From assembly GCA_046957575.1 (NCBI GenBank), contig JBKUOG010000005.1, forward strand, positions 73,257-137,256: DNA of 64,000 nt, given 5' to 3'. Under the pieces are notes generated by a model. It searched no databases and was not told where the DNA came from. It was given only the letters and a program-made list of their open reading frames with translations. The position numbers and the translations under genes were made by a program. The DNA is from UMGS1370 sp046957575 (GTDB lineage Bacteria > Bacillota > Clostridia > Lachnospirales > Lachnospiraceae). Shown in pieces: positions 8,709 through 18,021 of the stretch; the stretch's first letter is position 1; every line of letters starts with the position of its first letter.

Positions 8709-10172
8709 TCACTCCATTTCATAAATATTTGTTTTCCCATTCCAGACAATCCAGAAGCAGTTGCCTTCTCTTTTATATTCTGGCTGTTTGTTCCATACTT
8801 TTCGAGCTTCTGCCTGAGTTTTTGTTCCTAAAACTGCACACGCCAGCCAGGTATCCCCTTTTTTAATACTTCCTTTTAGTGTCGGAATTTCTGTCCTAGA
8901 ATACAGCAGATTAGAATTTGGATGTGCCTGTACTATAATTCCAGTTCTATCGCCTTCTAAATTGACAATTGCTGAAGAACCCCAGGAGAAAAACGCTCCG
9001 GATACTGTCTCTTCTTCTAACCGTTTTCCCTGCTCGATACCGCTGTAACTGTCGCAGTTTACAGCATACGCCCCTTCTCCTCCTGTCAGATTTCGTTCAC
9101 TGTGAATTTTATGTACTCTTACGTGCCAGCTTCCACAGGGAATCAGCCATGTCTGTATGTTCACGTTCTCCCATGGTTTCCACACGCTGTAAATTCCATT
9201 TTCCTCTACCCTGACGGATTCGCTTTTTCGTCTTACTCTATACAATTCATCTTCTTCACACAACGCAAGCATAGAATCATAAGCCCCTTGTTCCAGACCG
9301 TACTCTCCTCCTGGCACGCTAAATCCAAACACATTGGAATACGCAAATTTTTCGTATTTTGCAGCCATAAAACTAGGTTCAAACCTGGCGTATTGTCCTG
9401 CTGTAAACGCTTGAATATGTCTGCCTTGCTCCTGTCTTGTTATTGTCATAAAAGGATGTTTTTGAATAGAAAGTTCTTCCAATTCCGGCAATGCCTCTTC
9501 TGTAGAAGTCCAAAATGGATGCTCAGATGGAAGCGCAAGTATTAGAAGAGTTTTCATAGCCCATGCAGGAGAACCTGGCGCATTATAAAACTCTGCCATT
9601 TTTAAATTTGGATAACAATAACCAATTGTCAATAAACCGTCCCTGTCAAAAATAGGTCTGTCCATCCACCACCGGATATTCCTTAAAACAATCCCTTTCA
9701 TCACTCCCCAGGAATAGACTTCTTCATCTGCAAATGCCAACGCGCTCCAAAATGCCGACATCGCAAAACGATAGGTCAAACTGCGGCCAAAGGGAAGTGC
9801 ATCTCCTTCTGCGCCAAACCAATATATAAAACTTTGTGTAAACAAATGTGCCCTTTCTTTCAATCGCTTTGAACGTTTTGGATCTTCTTGTTCCATCAGC
9901 TTAGCATAAATTAACCCATAAAAGTGCATTGCAAATACAATATAGTAATCCCTCTGAAGTCCAGGTCCATCTGAGTACCATCCATCTGACAAATAGCAGG
10001 ACTCTATCTTTTCTAAGGCCTGTTCCATTAATACGCTATCATATGATTCCCCTACTGACTTTAATCCGAGGTTTACAATCACAGGAAAAAAGAGCCAGTT
10101 ATTTACTGCTAGCGGTACTGTATTAATTTCAGAAAGCCAGTTTTTTAAATTTTTCTTTTCTTCTTTTGCCAT
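8709..10172 (-). CDS. DUF2264 protein, C-terminal part of a broken gene
   Basis: 487 residues matching the bulk of DUF2264 (NNWLFFPVIVNLGLK, DGWYSDGPGLQRDYYIVFAMHFYGLIYAKL, FGRSLTYRFAMSAFWSAL). This helical-toroid family is common in glycosaminoglycan and pectin loci and is suspected to act on glycosides. The usual N-terminus is missing here and sits in another frame just upstream (10145-10396). From memory of the family, about 65-75 residues that normally link the two parts (the NGTDPEHPEYWG region) are absent, so an out-of-frame deletion probably split the gene. The ATG at 10172 has GGAGG 12 bases upstream, so this part may still be translated. Confidence 0.75.
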   Translation of the reverse strand: MAKEEKKNLKNWLSEINTVPLAVNNWLFFPVIVNLGLKSVGESYDSVLMEQALEKIESCYLSDGWYSDGPGLQRDYYIVFAMHFYGLIYAKLMEQEDPKRSKRLKERAHLFTQSFIYWFGAEGDALPFGRSLTYRFAMSAFWSALAFADEEVYSWGVMKGIVLRNIRWWMDRPIFDRDGLLTIGYCYPNLKMAEFYNAPGSPAWAMKTLLILALPSEHPFWTSTEEALPELEELSIQKHPFMTITRQEQGRHIQAFTAGQYARFEPSFMAAKYEKFAYSNVFGFSVPGGEYGLEQGAYDSMLALCEEDELYRVRRKSESVRVEENGIYSVWKPWENVNIQTWLIPCGSWHVRVHKIHSERNLTGGEGAYAVNCDSYSGIEQGKRLEEETVSGAFFSWGSSAIVNLEGDRTGIIVQAHPNSNLLYSRTEIPTLKGSIKKGDTWLACAVLGTKTQAEARKVWNKQPEYKREGNCFWIVWNGKTNIYEME

Positions 10173-10396
10173 ACTGGTGTTTTTCCTCCACCCGCTAAAA
10201 ATGGGACCAGCCCAAATAGAGGTCTTAAAAATCCCTCTACCCAGGCTGTTTTATGCGGGTATCTTGCTGCAGTTTCTCCTGCGTTCAGCCATGCTTTACC
10301 TTGGCTAAAATGTTCTGTCACGCAGGTTATCAGATTTTCCGTCAAATTTTGAAGATCTTCTTTTGTTTCTAATGGATTCTTATCTGCTTCATTCAT
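10145..10396 (-). pseudogene. DUF2264 N-terminal fragment
   Basis: 83 residues corresponding to the DUF2264 N-terminus: ETKEDLQNLTENLITCV, then FLRPLFGLVPFLAGGG. After that Gly-Gly-Gly the frame runs into a short Lys-rich tail and stops, overlapping the start of the C-terminal fragment by 28 bases. It lies directly after the GH88 gene in the same operon. ATG at 10396 has AAGGTGG eight bases upstream and is preferred to GTG at 10414. Confidence 0.65.
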
Positions 10397-10434
10397 ACCC
10401 GTTTCCACCTTCACTCTCTGATTTCCGCATGATT

Positions 10435-11544
10435 CTAAAAAATGTCTGTGCGGTGTTTCAATTTAATTAAAGCCTCTGTAAAGAAATAGTCTCCATATAT
10501 GATAGGCACATTGATATGCTTTTTTCTCGCATAATTTACAGTCCCAGACAAAATCATCGCCTGACTTTCTTCCCGATAATCAAAATATTTTTCCTGTAGG
10601 CCTTTCAAGATTTCCATTGCTTTTGCACGATAAAATTCCTGCTCTGTTTTGTCTTTTACTAGAACGCTAAGTTCTATCAGTCCGCTTGCCGCACACGCGG
10701 ATGCTGAGGAATCTAATACCCATTTATCTTTGTCTTCTGTCCGAAAATCCCAATATGGTACTTTATCTTCTGGAAGATGAGATAAAAAATATGCGGCAAC
10801 ATTTTCAGATGCTGTTAAATAGCTCTCTTTTCCAGTCTCCCTATAGGCTGCTGCCATTCCATAAATTGCCCACGCCTGTCCTCTTGCCCATGCAGAATCC
10901 GGACCTTTTCCCTGTCCTCCAAGATTCTCAATCTTTTCTCCTGTATATGGATTAAAACTTACAATATGAGCCGTCGTATTGTCTTCTCTCAAAAACTGTT
11001 TTAAAACTGTGTCTGCATGAGCCTCTGCGATATGATAAAATCTTGGATCTTTTGTTTCTTTAGATGCCCAGAATAATAATGGAATGTTCATCATACAGTC
11101 AATAATCGCCCAGCCGGCTGAACCCGGATTTACCTGTTTTGTCCAGGCCCGTATAAAACCTCCAGCCAAATTGAAACGCCCCGCTAAATGGCTGGCAGCT
11201 TTCAAACCTCTGATCTTGGATTTTTCATTTCCTGTCAGCTTATAATCAATCACTGCGGAAGGCAGCCACATAAAACCTACATCATGATGGAGCGTAACAA
11301 ATTCGTCTAAAACTTCGTCCATCTTGTCTTCCAGGGTTCTTGCCAGACACAAGGCTTTCTCATTTTTCCTTTCCTGATACAAAAGCCATAGTAAGCCTGG
11401 CCAGAACCCTGACGTCCAAAATGATGCTCCCTGGTCGTTATATACCCCATCATAAGCTACATGCGGAAAACTGACTCCTATCCGTTCTATATTTTTTGTG
11501 ATTTTATCCAGACAAATTTCTAATGTCTCTTCGGTCCAGTTCAT
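10435..11544 (-). CDS. unsaturated glucuronyl hydrolase, GH88
   Basis: A 369-residue GH88 enzyme that hydrates and cleaves the unsaturated uronic acid left at the non-reducing end when a lyase cuts hyaluronan, chondroitin or heparan chains. The two catalytic Asp residues of the family are seen as D88 (HHDVGF) and D149 (AIIDCMM), the same numbers as in the well-studied Bacillus enzyme. The conserved ARGQAWAIYG loop is present. It has no signal peptide and so is cytoplasmic. ATG at 11544 overlaps the sulfatase stop (ATGA) and follows AGGAG, so it is chosen over the longer frame. This gene is the strongest evidence that the locus degrades a lyase-generated glycosaminoglycan. Confidence 0.92.
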   Translation of the reverse strand: MNWTEETLEICLDKITKNIERIGVSFPHVAYDGVYNDQGASFWTSGFWPGLLWLLYQERKNEKALCLARTLEDKMDEVLDEFVTLHHDVGFMWLPSAVIDYKLTGNEKSKIRGLKAASHLAGRFNLAGGFIRAWTKQVNPGSAGWAIIDCMMNIPLLFWASKETKDPRFYHIAEAHADTVLKQFLREDNTTAHIVSFNPYTGEKIENLGGQGKGPDSAWARGQAWAIYGMAAAYRETGKESYLTASENVAAYFLSHLPEDKVPYWDFRTEDKDKWVLDSSASACAASGLIELSVLVKDKTEQEFYRAKAMEILKGLQEKYFDYREESQAMILSGTVNYARKKHINVPIIYGDYFFTEALIKLKHRTDIF

Positions 11545-12938
11545 GTCTTGCTCTCCTGTTCTCCCCAATCGAAATAATCCTGATGTCCTTGATGATATGT
11601 TCTGCAGGCTTGATACATATTGTTTCGGATCTCTTCATATTCTGTCTCTCCTGCCACATTCTTCATTTCATATGGATCTACTTTCAAGTCATACAACTCA
11701 TGTTCCCGGGCGCTGTCATACACATACTTGTACCTATCAGAAACTGCGGCTCTCCGAACAGTTCCGTAACTCGGATTTCCAGAATACTGGATAAACAGAA
11801 TTCTATCTTTCCGGCCACTCTCCCCATTTAATATTGGAACCAGAGAAATTCCGTCACATTTTCCTGCATCTATTCCTGCCAGTTCACACAAAGTAGGTTT
11901 TATGTCTAAATGAGAAACCAGACTGCTTACGGTTCTTCCCTGTACCTGCGGAACTTTCATTACCAGCGGAACTCTTATCGCTTGTTCATACATTTCCATT
12001 TTTTGGTACATACAATGTTGTCCTAAATGATCCCCATGATCTGCAGTAACTATGATACAAGTGTCTTCATACACTCCCATAGTTTTTAACTCTTCAATCA
12101 TTCTTCCCAGTATTTCATCTGCCATAGTAGTCAGTCCCAGATGGGCTGCCCATACCTTTCTCCACTCCTGTTCGGAAACTCCTTTGGCAAGCTGAGCCGG
12201 AACTCCTTTTCTGCGAATAGACGGTTCATGCTCTCCTATTATTCCAATATTATCTGGTAAAACCAGTTGTTCTGGATCATACATAGATGCATACGGCTCT
12301 GGTACCCTAAGTGGAGGATGAGGAGCCCATAAATAGGTAAACAGTGCAAATGGTTGTTTTTCATTCTGCTGACGCAAAAATCCCAATGACTGTTTTAAAA
12401 AGTACCTATCTTTAAACTGTTCTATCGGTTTGTTCCATCTACTTACCTTATAACCACTATAAAGTTTCTTTTCATAAGTACCTTCTATTTCTTCTTCAAC
12501 CTGTATTAATTCTTCTGGTTTTCTAGCAGTTTGTATTTTCTCTTCAGACGCCCATCTTTCATAATCTTCCTGATTAATAAAAAAATCCAATCCCTGCTCT
12601 CTCATAGGTGGCTGAACCTTAATATGATCGACTCCAACATGTCCCACACAATATCCTGCATTTTGAAGCAATTTATGTATTGGCTGAAAACCACCAGCCG
12701 TTTTTCCTTTCCAGTCATTATAAACCACACCGTTGGCTGTTGGATACACGCCTGTTGCTAAAGCAGTTCTGGCAGGCACACAAAGCGGACATGCATCGTA
12801 TGCACGTTCAAATACCACTCCTTCCCTTGCCAGACGATTTAAATTGGGCGTTACTTCCCATCCGCATTGCACCATATTCATGGTATCGTACCGCTGATGG
12901 TCTGTCATGAAAAACAGAAGATTCTTTCTCTTCTCCAT
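11541..12938 (-). CDS. Cys-type sulfatase
   Basis: A 465-residue type I sulfatase. It has the N-terminal metal site (FMTDHQRYD), the formylglycine motif C53-V-P-A-R57 and the second metal site TADHGDHLGQH. It lacks a signal peptide, so it should desulfate imported saccharides in the cytoplasm. It sits in the importer operon, 17 bases after the last permease gene and translationally coupled to GH88 by an ATGA overlap. ATG at 12938 with AAGGAG nine bases upstream is chosen; a longer frame exists but has no ribosome site and overlaps the permease. Which sulfate it removes is not readable. Confidence 0.9.
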   Translation of the reverse strand: MEKRKNLLFFMTDHQRYDTMNMVQCGWEVTPNLNRLAREGVVFERAYDACPLCVPARTALATGVYPTANGVVYNDWKGKTAGGFQPIHKLLQNAGYCVGHVGVDHIKVQPPMREQGLDFFINQEDYERWASEEKIQTARKPEELIQVEEEIEGTYEKKLYSGYKVSRWNKPIEQFKDRYFLKQSLGFLRQQNEKQPFALFTYLWAPHPPLRVPEPYASMYDPEQLVLPDNIGIIGEHEPSIRRKGVPAQLAKGVSEQEWRKVWAAHLGLTTMADEILGRMIEELKTMGVYEDTCIIVTADHGDHLGQHCMYQKMEMYEQAIRVPLVMKVPQVQGRTVSSLVSHLDIKPTLCELAGIDAGKCDGISLVPILNGESGRKDRILFIQYSGNPSYGTVRRAAVSDRYKYVYDSAREHELYDLKVDPYEMKNVAGETEYEEIRNNMYQACRTYHQGHQDYFDWGEQESKT

Positions 12939-12955
12939 AAAAAATAAACTCCTTT

Positions 12956-13819
12956 TTATCCCTTTACCGATCCCATCATAACGCCTTGCGTAAAATGTTT
13001 TTGCAAAAATGGATATACACAAATAATTGGAAATACTGTGATTACGATTGTCGCCATCTTAAAATTCTCTGGATTCATAAAGACTTCTCCGCCGCTGTTT
13101 AAATCATTGGCAACCATGTCAATAATATTGCGAAGTACAACCTGAAGCGGCCACTTAGAATCTGTGTTGATGTAAATCGTAGCTCTTAAAAACTCGTTCC
13201 AATGCTGAACCGCATAGAAAAGAGAGACTGTAGCAAGGGACGCCTTCGACAGAGGAAGAACAATCCTTACCAATGTAGTAAAGTCTCCGCATCCATCAAT
13301 TTTGGCCGCTTCTATCAAGCTTTCCGGTATACTCTTAAAAAATTTCGTTAAAATTAAAAGATTATATACATTTACTGCTAATGATGCAATTAATGACCAC
13401 AAGCTGTCTAATAAACCAAATTCTTTGATTACCAGGTAGGTCGGTATCATTCCGCCATTAAACAGCATGGGGAATACTACAAATGCAGAAAAGTATTTCT
13501 TTCCTGGAAGACTCTCTCTGGAAAGCGGATAGGCCAGCATAACCGTCAGCACCATATTTACTACAGTGCCCACTACTGTTAAAAATACCGAATTAAAAAA
13601 TCCAGTAAACAGAATTTCTTTTGATAATGCGTATTTATAAGATTCCAGAGTAAATCCCTGAGGCCATAAATACAGACTGCTCAAACTTGATTTGGATGGA
13701 TCGCTAAGGGAGTACATTACGACATACCAGAATGGATAGACCATAATGATTCCGATTATAATAAACAGCAAATAGTTTAATATTGTAAAAATAGAAACTT
13801 TTTTATGCTTGCGAATCAT
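12956..13819 (-). CDS. carbohydrate ABC transporter permease, LplC type
   Basis: 287 residues, six membrane segments, and the cytoplasmic EAA loop (EAAKIDGCGDFTTLVRIVLP) that contacts the ATPase. It belongs to the CUT1 LplC/YtcP branch and ends in the typical QGVMMGSVKG. Start: ATG at 13819 overlaps the stop of the preceding permease by four bases (ATGA). No ATP-binding subunit is encoded in the locus, so it must share a multi-task ATPase such as MsmX (inference, usual in Firmicutes). Confidence 0.9.
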   Translation of the reverse strand: MIRKHKKVSIFTILNYLLFIIIGIIMVYPFWYVVMYSLSDPSKSSLSSLYLWPQGFTLESYKYALSKEILFTGFFNSVFLTVVGTVVNMVLTVMLAYPLSRESLPGKKYFSAFVVFPMLFNGGMIPTYLVIKEFGLLDSLWSLIASLAVNVYNLLILTKFFKSIPESLIEAAKIDGCGDFTTLVRIVLPLSKASLATVSLFYAVQHWNEFLRATIYINTDSKWPLQVVLRNIIDMVANDLNSGGEVFMNPENFKMATIVITVFPIICVYPFLQKHFTQGVMMGSVKG

Positions 13820-14781
13820 ACAATTCCCTCCTCTCCAAACCATTTGCTAATCTTGTTTGCACTGGTTACAAGAATCAACGCAATTACGGATTTAAACATA
13901 TCAACTGCGGCCGCAAAACTATACGATCCGCGCCCAAGGCCTTCCCTATATACATACGTATCAAAAATATCAATACTTTCCATGGTAATTGGATTCTGCA
14001 GAACTAAAATCTGTTCAAATCCTGCGTTCATAACTTTACCAATTCTTAAAATCAGCATCACAATTACAATCGAGGAAATAGCCGGAAGCGTAATATGCAG
14101 CATCTGCCGAAATTTATTTGCTCCATCCATTCTTGCTGCTTCATATAAATTCATATCTACCTGGGTTAATGCTGCCAGAAAGACAATTGTGCTCCATCCT
14201 GCTTCTTTCCAGATATCGGATAAAATAACGACCCAGAATATAGTATCCTTTTTTGCCATTACATTCACAGGTTCCATGCCAAATGCCTCAAACACTTGTC
14301 CTGCCAGTCCGAAGACTGGCGAGAACAGATTCAGCATAATACCTCCAATTACAACCCATGAAAGAAAATGCGGCAAATAAATGAACGTCTGTGTGACTCG
14401 TTTGAATTTTACATTTTTAATCTCATTCAGCAAAATTGCTAATAATACTGGAATGGGAAATCCAATCAGGATTTTCGTCAAACTGATTACCAGTGTATTT
14501 TTCATAACATTCCAGAAATCAGGTGATGACATCAACTCTTTAAAGTTTTCCAGCCCTACCCATTCGCTGGCCCATATTCCTTGAAAAATGTCATAATCTT
14601 TAAATGCAATTACAAGGCCAAACATTGGTAAATAACGGAACAAAACAAAATATAATAATCCTGGAAGCATCATCAGATACAACATTTTATGTTCCATGAC
14701 TGTCTTCCAAATCTTATTCCGAGACTTACTTTTGCTGCATTTCACGTCAGATGTATTTCTTGCATGAGATACTGCTGCCAT
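13816..14781 (-). CDS. carbohydrate ABC transporter permease, LplB type
   Basis: 321 residues. A basic N-terminal tail of about 30 residues is followed by six membrane segments and the EAA loop (YEAARMDGANKFRQMLHITLP). This is the LplB/YteP-type partner of the downstream permease. Together with the binding protein they would import oligosaccharides such as unsaturated disaccharides or larger fragments from glycosaminoglycan. Start: ATG with GGAGAAG upstream. Confidence 0.9.
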   Translation of the reverse strand: MAAVSHARNTSDVKCSKSKSRNKIWKTVMEHKMLYLMMLPGLLYFVLFRYLPMFGLVIAFKDYDIFQGIWASEWVGLENFKELMSSPDFWNVMKNTLVISLTKILIGFPIPVLLAILLNEIKNVKFKRVTQTFIYLPHFLSWVVIGGIMLNLFSPVFGLAGQVFEAFGMEPVNVMAKKDTIFWVVILSDIWKEAGWSTIVFLAALTQVDMNLYEAARMDGANKFRQMLHITLPAISSIVIVMLILRIGKVMNAGFEQILVLQNPITMESIDIFDTYVYREGLGRGSYSFAAAVDMFKSVIALILVTSANKISKWFGEEGIV

Positions 14782-14802
14782 ATCATCTTCTCCTTCACTT
14801 CA

Positions 14803-16332
14803 TTATTTCTTTGCCTGATAAGCCTCATCTAATGCCTTTGTCAGTTTTTCTCCGCCGCGGGAATTCCATTCTTCTACAAATGCTTCAAATCCTCCATCAA
14901 TCGGCGTCTCTCCTACGATCATTTCAATGAAACGGGTATTGGTAATTTCTTTCAGCTTTGGATAGATGTCATTTAACTCATCAATGAAAATACCATCAAC
15001 TGGATTTGGCGTTGCAATGGTATGAGAAAATTCAAATGCGTCAAATAACTCTGGAGAGGAATGATCAAATAATACTGTATTGCCAATAAAGAACTTATTT
15101 AAATCCAGCTCATTCGCTTCTTTGTCATCAATGAGACGTATCAGTTTGTCCCCTTCCCATTTGTAATGCTCGCCTTCTACTCCATACTGTGCAAACCGGT
15201 TTCCTTCTTCAGACATTAAATAGTCCAATAAACGTAAACATGCATCAATATTTTTCGAGTCTTTTGAAATAAAGGTTCTTAACCATCCTCTTTCACTAGC
15301 CATACGGATGCCCACAGGACTTTCACATCCGCCCTCCAGAACAGGTCCATACACATGTTCCCCTTCTGGATACGCCTGAATAAATGGTTCATAGTAATTT
15401 GACCAGTTATTCTTATCAAAAATATGAATCTTTGTTACCCCTGCGCCAAACACGCCAGATTTTACCTTCTGCTGCCATCTCTTTGGATCATCGGTTACAA
15501 ATTCCGGATCAATCAGACCATCTGTATACATCTTATTTAAATATATAAGGGCATCCTTCATTCCCGGCTGGACAGAACCATTTACAATATGACCATCTTT
15601 TTCCATCCAGTAATTTGGCAGAGAACCAAATGCTCCAAAAATATGGTCAAACCATGCTGTGTCCACATTCTGATATCCGCCGAATGCAAAGGTATCATCT
15701 ACTCCGTTTCCATCTGGATCTCCCTTAGCAACAGCTGCTGCAACCTCATAATACTCATCCAGTGTTGTCGGAACCTCCAGTCCAAATTTATCCAGCCAGT
15801 CTTTCCTATATGCAATAATCGCTAATGGGTTTGGATTTTCAATGCCTACTGAATAGATATTTCCATCCTTATATCTCATCAAATCCCACGTTTCTTCATC
15901 TCTTCCATTTTTAATATTAGGATACTCATCCCAATATTCGTTAATTGGAAGAAGAATTCCAGAGGCCAGAAGCTGGCTTTCCATAGTCTCTGTTTCACAT
16001 TGAATAATATCTGGCCGTTCACCAGATGCTAATAAAATATTCAGCTTATTATCTAATTCTTTTGTCGGAACCTGTATAATCGTCAATTTGGTATTGGTTG
16101 CTTCTTCAATTTTTTTCTTTGCATAAGAGTCATCCACAATGTTCTTATTTGTAAGAAAAAGTGTTAATTCATCCGGACCTTCTCCATTTGACTCCTGCTG
16201 ACCATCTGATACATTTTCTGTTTTTGTCGCTGTCGCTTCTTCTTTTTTTTCTCCGCATCCTGTAATCATACTAGATAACATACATACAGATGCTACTCCT
16301 GCCATCACTTTTACGAATTTTTGCCTTCTCAT
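14803..16332 (-). CDS. extracellular solute-binding lipoprotein, LplA type
   Basis: 509 residues with a lipoprotein signal (MRRQK, hydrophobic stretch, then SSMITGCGEKKEE), giving a lipid-anchored Cys near residue 26. A charged linker follows, then a type 1 solute-binding domain (LTLFLTNKNIVDDSYAKKKI, NILLASGERPDIIQCET). It is the first gene of the importer operon, 22 bases ahead of the first permease, and should capture oligosaccharide at the cell surface. Start: ATG after AAGGAGGAG. Confidence 0.9.
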   Translation of the reverse strand: MRRQKFVKVMAGVASVCMLSSMITGCGEKKEEATATKTENVSDGQQESNGEGPDELTLFLTNKNIVDDSYAKKKIEEATNTKLTIIQVPTKELDNKLNILLASGERPDIIQCETETMESQLLASGILLPINEYWDEYPNIKNGRDEETWDLMRYKDGNIYSVGIENPNPLAIIAYRKDWLDKFGLEVPTTLDEYYEVAAAVAKGDPDGNGVDDTFAFGGYQNVDTAWFDHIFGAFGSLPNYWMEKDGHIVNGSVQPGMKDALIYLNKMYTDGLIDPEFVTDDPKRWQQKVKSGVFGAGVTKIHIFDKNNWSNYYEPFIQAYPEGEHVYGPVLEGGCESPVGIRMASERGWLRTFISKDSKNIDACLRLLDYLMSEEGNRFAQYGVEGEHYKWEGDKLIRLIDDKEANELDLNKFFIGNTVLFDHSSPELFDAFEFSHTIATPNPVDGIFIDELNDIYPKLKEITNTRFIEMIVGETPIDGGFEAFVEEWNSRGGEKLTKALDEAYQAKK

Positions 16333-16701
16333 AAAATCTCCTCCTTTTTGTGCATATGTAACAATTCCTTCTTATCCTGCACCATTTATAATGTAATAAT
16401 CTTATAATCTAAGACAAAAAACCACAAGTTTCTCTTTTTTATTTTATTGTATTTTACCTATGTTTTCTCGATTTATCTTATCTTTTTAATATGATCTGGT
16501 TTTTTTAATATAGATTTAGGATAAAATATACGAAAATAAGAGTTCCTTTGCTATTATCTTAACTTACTCTGCAAGACAAACAAAGTGCGTAAGTTTTGAA
16601 ATTTTTTTCTCAACTTACGCACTTTGTTTTACGCTCTCAGAGCGGCTGTCAATTGTTTATATCAGCACCGCCGCAATAACAAAATTGTCCATCTTCTCCT
16701 C
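16333..16701. other. intergenic region between thiC and the importer operon
   Basis: No gene seen. It must hold the promoter of the importer operon, which reads leftwards, in the AT-rich stretch around 16370-16450; no box is strong enough to name. It also contains the thiC-proximal inverted repeat listed separately. Confidence 0.5.
16578..16629. terminator. 18-bp perfect inverted repeat, likely terminator of the thi operon
   Basis: 16578-16595 is exactly complementary to 16612-16629 (AAACAAAGTGCGTAAGTT arm) around a 16-base AT-rich loop. On the minus strand it follows thiC and ends in an imperfect T-rich run (TTTGTTTGTC), so it probably terminates the thiamine operon. Confidence 0.65.
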
Positions 16702-18006
16702 TTACAAAATATCGATATACTCCCCATTCAGAGCCTTGTTCATGCTTCTGACAGCACAGAACTTGCCGCACATTGAACAACTGTCCTCTTGTTCAGGAGC
16801 ACGACTGTCACGAATGGCTTTCGCTGTTTCTGGGTCAATCGAACATTTCCACTGCTTTTCCCAATCAAAAGTTCTTCTCGCATCTGCCATCTGATCATCA
16901 ATATCTCTTGCATGAGGTACTTTCTTTGCAATATCAGCAGCATGTGCCGCAATACGTGAAGCAATAATCCCCTTCTTTACATCCTCTACATTCGGAAGTG
17001 CCAAATGCTCTGCCGGAGTTACATAGCAAAGAAATGCAGCTCCGCTTGCTGCAGCAATTGCACCGCCAATTGCAGATGTAATATGGTCATATCCGGGAGC
17101 AATATCGGTTACGATGGGACCGAGAACATAAAAAGGAGCACCCATACAAATAGTTTGCTGCATTTTCATATTAGCTTCTATCTGATCCATAGGCATATGT
17201 CCAGGGCCTTCTACCATAACCTGAACATCCTTTCCCCATGCACGTTTTGTCAGTTCACCGAGACGAACAAGTTCCTCTATCTGGCATACATCACTGCCGT
17301 CAGCAAGACATCCCGGGCGGCAGGCATCCCCCAGAGAAATAGTTACATCGTATTTGCGGCAAATATCAAGGATTTCGTCAAAGTATTCGTAGAAAGGATT
17401 TTCTTCTCCTGTCATACTCATCCATGCAAAAACAAGGGAACCGCCGCGAGAGACGATATTCATTTTTCTCTTGTGCTTTTTGATTTGCTCGATAGTCTTT
17501 CGGGTAATGCCGCAATGCAGAGTTACAAAATCCACACCGTCTTCTGCATGAAGGCGAATCACATCAATAAAATCCCTTGCAGTAAGGGCAGCAAGGTCTC
17601 TCTGATAATGAATGACGCTGTCATATACAGGAACTGTTCCAATCATGGCAGGACATTCCGAAGTCAGTTTTCTGCGAAATGGCTGCGTATTACCATGAGA
17701 GGAAAGATCCATAATCGCTTCTGCTCCCATGTTGACAGCCGCCATTACTTTTTGCATTTCAGCATCATAATCCTTGCAGTCGCGGGATACACCAAGGTTT
17801 ACATTGATCTTGGTACGGAGCATAGAGCCGACACCGTTGGGACTAATACAGGTATGGCGTTTGTTTGCACAGATGGCAACCTGTCCTTTGGCAACAAGGT
17901 CACGAATTTCCTCCTCTGTTCTGTATTCTTTAGCAGCGACGGCCTTCATTTCTGGTGTAATAATTCCCTGTTTTGCGGCATCCATTTGTGTTGTATAATT
18001 TCTCAT
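16702..18006 (-). CDS. thiC: phosphomethylpyrimidine synthase ThiC
   Basis: A 434-residue radical-SAM enzyme that rearranges aminoimidazole ribotide into HMP phosphate, the pyrimidine half of thiamine. It carries the ThiC signatures AICANKRHTCISPNG, GVGSMLRTKINVNLGVS, MVEGPGHMPMDQIE and GGAIAAASGAAFLCYVTPAEHL. The C-terminal cluster motif is C-S-M-C-G-K-F-C, one residue shorter between the second and third Cys than in E. coli ThiC. I believe that fits the shorter clostridial/archaeal branch, as does the lack of the long N-terminal domain. It is the last gene of the thiamine operon. Start: ATG after AAAGGAAG. Confidence 0.97.
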   Translation of the reverse strand: MRNYTTQMDAAKQGIITPEMKAVAAKEYRTEEEIRDLVAKGQVAICANKRHTCISPNGVGSMLRTKINVNLGVSRDCKDYDAEMQKVMAAVNMGAEAIMDLSSHGNTQPFRRKLTSECPAMIGTVPVYDSVIHYQRDLAALTARDFIDVIRLHAEDGVDFVTLHCGITRKTIEQIKKHKRKMNIVSRGGSLVFAWMSMTGEENPFYEYFDEILDICRKYDVTISLGDACRPGCLADGSDVCQIEELVRLGELTKRAWGKDVQVMVEGPGHMPMDQIEANMKMQQTICMGAPFYVLGPIVTDIAPGYDHITSAIGGAIAAASGAAFLCYVTPAEHLALPNVEDVKKGIIASRIAAHAADIAKKVPHARDIDDQMADARRTFDWEKQWKCSIDPETAKAIRDSRAPEQEDSCSMCGKFCAVRSMNKALNGEYIDIL

Positions 18007-18021
18007 TGCTTTTTCTTCCTT

